A stretch of 10,054 bases of DNA, from positions 958,172 through 968,225 of the forward strand of contig BCHH01000016.1 of the NCBI GenBank assembly GCA_001599595.1, written 5' to 3'. Both the position numbers and the translations under genes were made by a program. Origin of the DNA: Beverwykella pulmonaria. Its lineage: Eukaryota > Ascomycota > Dothideomycetes > Pleosporales > Melanommataceae. Shown piece after piece: positions 7,362-10,054 of this stretch (positions within the stretch are counted from its first letter, which is position 1; each line of letters opens with the position of its first letter). A model generated the notes under the pieces. That model was not told the DNA's origin. It did not search any database and saw only the letters and a list, made by a program, of their open reading frames with translations.

Positions 7362-8681
7362 GTAACCTTCTAGGAACAGATGCAGCTTATGCAGACTTCC
7401 TTTACTAAAGCCTTAAGCAATCAACAACAGGCCTTTAAAAAACAAATTGCGTCTCTACACAAAGAGATACAATGTAAGGTGACTGTCGGCAGGAGATAGA
7501 AATATGGGTATAAAGTGTATTCAAGACGAATCCTTGAGGAGTACTCAGGACTCGGAAGGAATCTATATACATATCGGCACGTGACCGGAGATCACGTGGT
7601 CCGAGACCTGGCCGAAGGCTGGCCGAGGATGGCCCGGAGGGACCCGGAGGGGAAGGTTGCTCGTGACATACAAACAATTAAGTTAAAGACTCTGTACCCT
7701 AATGCGTCTAACACAGATTAACTAGTAATAGAATTAAACAATAGATTAAAAGCTGTAGAATCTCTAGCCCACCTGCAGATCCCTACTATAGTTACTCTAT
7801 TATCCACACCTAACAGCTTACTAACGCAACTAACTACTAAGCCAACTAATACTACCCACTAAACTAAACAACTACCTAATCCCCCTCTCTTTACTAGCAA
7901 ACAACAGGAACTACCTACCTTTCTGTCTTAACTTAAGAACAAGCTACACAGAAACCTTAACTAATACCCTACAGAACTTAAACACCTTTAATACTTAATT
8001 ACACGCCTCTAAGATAATGCTGCTCTCCTAGTTAATTCCTTCTCCCTAGAATTAGTAGAAGACCTTATAAACCTGTTACAATCTATGTATAGCAACCTAA
8101 ACTAACAAGCTACTGCACAAAGAAAACTAGCAAGACTCTACTAAGGAAAGAAGAGCTTCCCTTTATACTTTGCTAAGTTCTATTACTATAGACAAGAATC
8201 TAGATAGAATAACACAGCACTACTAGACTACTTGCTTAAATTACTAAACAAGGACCTCTAAGGAGCCCTTATTAGTGTAGACTTCCCTAAAAAACTTGTT
8301 GACTGTGCTAATATTATTAGCAAACAATACAACAACATGCTCTACCTGCTACCCTGTCACTAACCCTACAAACATTCTGCTGCCTAACTAACTTAATTAA
8401 CCTACACTACTACTGCTAAATAAGACCTAGACGCTATAGAAATTGACCTAGCAGGTTACGCCCTAGTAGGATTAGCTAAACGCTAGAAACAGATAAAGAA
8501 GGGTTGTTGCTTTAAATATAACTTAAAGAATTACATCTCCCTACAATGCACTGTCCCTATGCCTGCTGCTAGAGCAACTAGCACTAGCTAACCTCCCTTA
8601 GCTCTAACCTAAACACAACAGAACTTATTATCTACTATAAGTTCTACAGCATTGTTAACTGTTACTAACTGTTAGCTATAA
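7362..8681 (+). pseudogene. gag: Element 2 gag, 5'-truncated, interrupted by an insertion
   Basis: The frame (codons starting at positions divisible by 3) is open from the LTR junction; an ATG occurs at 7380 but the true start was probably further upstream. QQQAFKKQIASLHKEIQ is a coiled-coil-like N-terminal segment, then cut at 7473 by a 196-bp insertion. The reading resumes at 7674 in the same frame. A capsid-type region follows (KKSFPLYFAKFYYYRQESR, then VDFPKKLVDCANIISKQY), and then a zinc knuckle at 8508-8549. The knuckle reads CFKYNLKNYISLQC: the second Cys and the His of C-x2-C-x4-H-x4-C are both Tyr. Stops are frequent. The C-terminal end is uncertain (TAG at 8673-8675, TAA at 8679-8681). 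Confidence 0.83.
7473..7668. mobile_element. 196-bp LTR-like insertion (solo LTR or small non-autonomous element)
   Basis: It begins TGTAAGG and ends GTGACA, so it has TGT...ACA ends. It is flanked by perfect 5-bp direct repeats TACAA at 7468-7472 and 7669-7673. Removing it with one repeat rejoins the gag frame exactly. It contains TATAAAG at 7509-7515 (plus) and TATA-like sequence readable on the minus strand, two CACGTG palindromes (7578-7583, 7593-7598), and a GC-rich, purine-rich end (7620-7657). It keeps TGG, TGA, TCA and CpG, so it arrived after the surrounding gag was mutated, or was too short to be targeted. Short open frames spanning it on both strands are most likely chance. Orientation is undecided. 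Confidence 0.75.
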
Positions 8682-10054
8682 TCACGCAGTCCTTGCAACA
8701 AGCACAACCTATCCCTAAAAGGAAAGTCCTAAGCGTAAGCTGCTGCCTAGGACTACACCCTTACTAGATTTCTGCTAACCTATGGCTCACACCTCCTAAA
8801 CTAAGCTTATAGAAATACTATATTAATATTCCTGTTAGCCTCTAACAAGACATAGTAACCTATAGCACGTTTTGCTTAGTTAATTTAGGAGCTACTAGTT
8901 ATAGCTATATAAACAGATCTCTAGCGCGCAAACTAAAACTCTAACTAACTCTACTAGCCTAGCTATTAATACCTACTAGTTTTAACAGCAAACAACTTAA
9001 AGGAGGTACAATTACTAATATAGTAATAATAACCCTCTAGTACATAAACTACTATAAACGCATCTGCCTCTTTATTACAACTACTAGCTAACATAATATA
9101 ATTCTTGGCTAACTATAGTTGTACAAACATAGGGTTATCCCTAACTATAACAACAGACAACTCCTGTTTAACACCCCCTAATGCTAGACGCACTGTCTGC
9201 GCCAACCTAAGACCCTAGACGTACTGTATAACACAGTACAAAATACACATAGTGCAGCACAACACAAACTGTTAGCAACTGTCTACAACTGTCCCCTAAA
9301 ACTAACCTGTAAACTAAAGTGTTGTCTAAAACTTACTACCTAAACCTAACACTATTATGCAATAGCTAAGATAAACTAACAGTTGTCTGCAGACAACCTT
9401 ACTCACAAACATAAAGCTTCTCCTCCTATTACTAAGAGAGGCAACACTAAACCTAAACCTAAACTAACATCTGCCCTAGAAATAGACATCTACTATATTA
9501 GAGCTGCCCTGTTCCTCTATAGTACCTAACAACGCAATTACAAAATTTTTGCAGTTACTATAGCTAATATTAATAAAGCCTTAGCTCCTAAGAAGTACAC
9601 TAATCTAGCTACAAAAGTCCTAGCAGAATACTACAACCTGTTGCATGTATTCTCCTATAAGGAAGCTAATAAGATTCCCCTAAGAAGATTATATAACTAC
9701 AAGATTATCCTGTAGGACAGAAAGGAACACAGCTTTAGACTACTATATAGTATGTTACAGAATAAACTAAAAGTACTACAAAAGTATCTTAACAATTACC
9801 TAGCTAAAGGATTTATATAAGCTAGCTCCTCTCCTATAGCATTACCTGTTATCTTTGTAAAGAAACTTAGGGGTGGTCTCTAATTCTGTGTTAACTACTG
9901 TGCCCTAAATACTTTAACTATTAAGAACTGTTACCTAATCCTACTAATACAAGAAACTCTAAGCTAACTTAGCAAGGCTAAATACTACACAAAACTTAAT
10001 ATTATTGCCGCCTTTAACAAACTGCGCATTGCTAAAGGAGATAAATAGTTAACT
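8588..10054 (+). pseudogene. pol: Element 2 pol, degenerate, cut by window end
   Basis: The frame (codon start leaving remainder 2 on division by 3) is -1 relative to gag and continuous for about 489 codons to the edge, with many stops but no indel. Protease: CLVNLGATS at about 8873-8899, where D-S-G-A-T-S is expected; GAT to AAT and TCA to TTA explain both changes. The later protease strand has ILG at 9101-9109. A long linker follows, then RT: SMLQNKLKVLQKYLNNYLAK, GFI-stop-ASSSPIALPVIFVKK, FCVNYCALNTLTIKN, and motif A TKLNIIAAF, whose catalytic Asp is Asn (9998-10000). RT motifs B and YxDD, RNase H and integrase lie beyond the window. Confidence 0.85.

Larger units (their letters stand above)
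7362..10054 (+). mobile_element. Element 2: Ty3/gypsy retrotransposon, hypermutated, both ends missing
   Basis: Plus-strand gag (7362 to about 8681) and pol (about 8588 to the window end, inside RT). Its left end stops exactly where the LTR of element 1 begins, and the reading frame is open right up to that junction. This suggests that element 1 inserted into its gag. Its own LTR is not visible. Sequence motifs differ from element 1 throughout, so it is a separate family. The mutation pattern is the same: Gln, Arg and Trp codons to stops and Asp to Asn, with no indel apart from the 196-bp insertion. Confidence 0.85.

Noticed and set aside
7435..7721. Two open frames (minus 7435-7677, plus 7515-7721)
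   Set aside because: They exist mainly because the 196-bp insertion is unmutated and GC-rich. Both run across its boundary into gag out of frame and show no domain.
1345..10054. Alternative genetic code with TAA/TAG as Gln
   Set aside because: Stops also replace Trp and Arg, and catalytic Asp and zinc-ligand residues are changed on the same pattern, so this is mutation and not recoding.
1345..10054. Rescue of stops by A-to-I mRNA editing (UAG to UGG)
   Set aside because: It could explain G to A changes on the coding strand, but the equally common C to T changes on the same strand would not be repaired. A double-stranded DNA mutational process fits better.
1..10054. CRISPR array, tRNA or rRNA genes
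   Set aside because: No regularly spaced repeats, cloverleaf-like sequence or rRNA-like blocks were seen on either strand by eye.

Overview
The window looks like transposon-packed, gene-poor DNA from a filamentous ascomycete fungus. No intact gene is present. Two Ty3/gypsy (Metaviridae-type) LTR retrotransposons in opposite orientations fill almost everything right of position 1345. Both carry mutations like those of RIP (repeat-induced point mutation): stop codons sit where Gln, Arg or Trp is expected, catalytic Asp codons have become Asn, and I found no indels in their long reading frames. The assignment to fungi rests on this mutation signature and on the element types; the species cannot be named.

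Layout. 1-614 is non-coding sequence of unknown nature, largely spared by the mutations. 615-1343 (+) is a decayed reading frame with a helical middle and a Gly/Arg/Lys-rich tail. It ends one base short of the pol stop of the element on the other strand. 1345-7361 (-) is element 1, a chromovirus: pol (protease, RT, RNase H, integrase with a GPF motif, chromodomain), gag with a CCHC zinc knuckle, a leader, a primer-binding site and a complete 426-bp 5' LTR at 6936-7361. Its 3' LTR is not in the window, so it must lie beyond the left edge if it exists. 7362-10054 (+) is element 2, another Ty3/gypsy family. It is cut at its left end by the LTR of element 1 and at its right end by the window edge in RT. 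A 196-bp LTR-like insertion with perfect 5-bp target duplications sits inside its gag.

How the parts relate. In both elements pol lies in the -1 frame relative to gag. Element 1 shows the hallmarks of Tf1-type self-priming: a 13-nt primer-binding site two bases inside the LTR is perfectly complementary to 13 nt of the LTR about 30-40 bp downstream of the TATA box, where the mRNA should start. The mutations follow a tight context, C to T in YCR (T/C-C-A/G) and G to A in YGR on the other strand (mostly TGR), while ACA and GCA survive. The LTR plus primer-binding site and the small insertion are islands that escaped. The inferred order is: element 2 inserted; element 1 inserted into it; both coding regions were hypermutated; the 196-bp element inserted later; and the LTR/PBS island was either spared or replaced.
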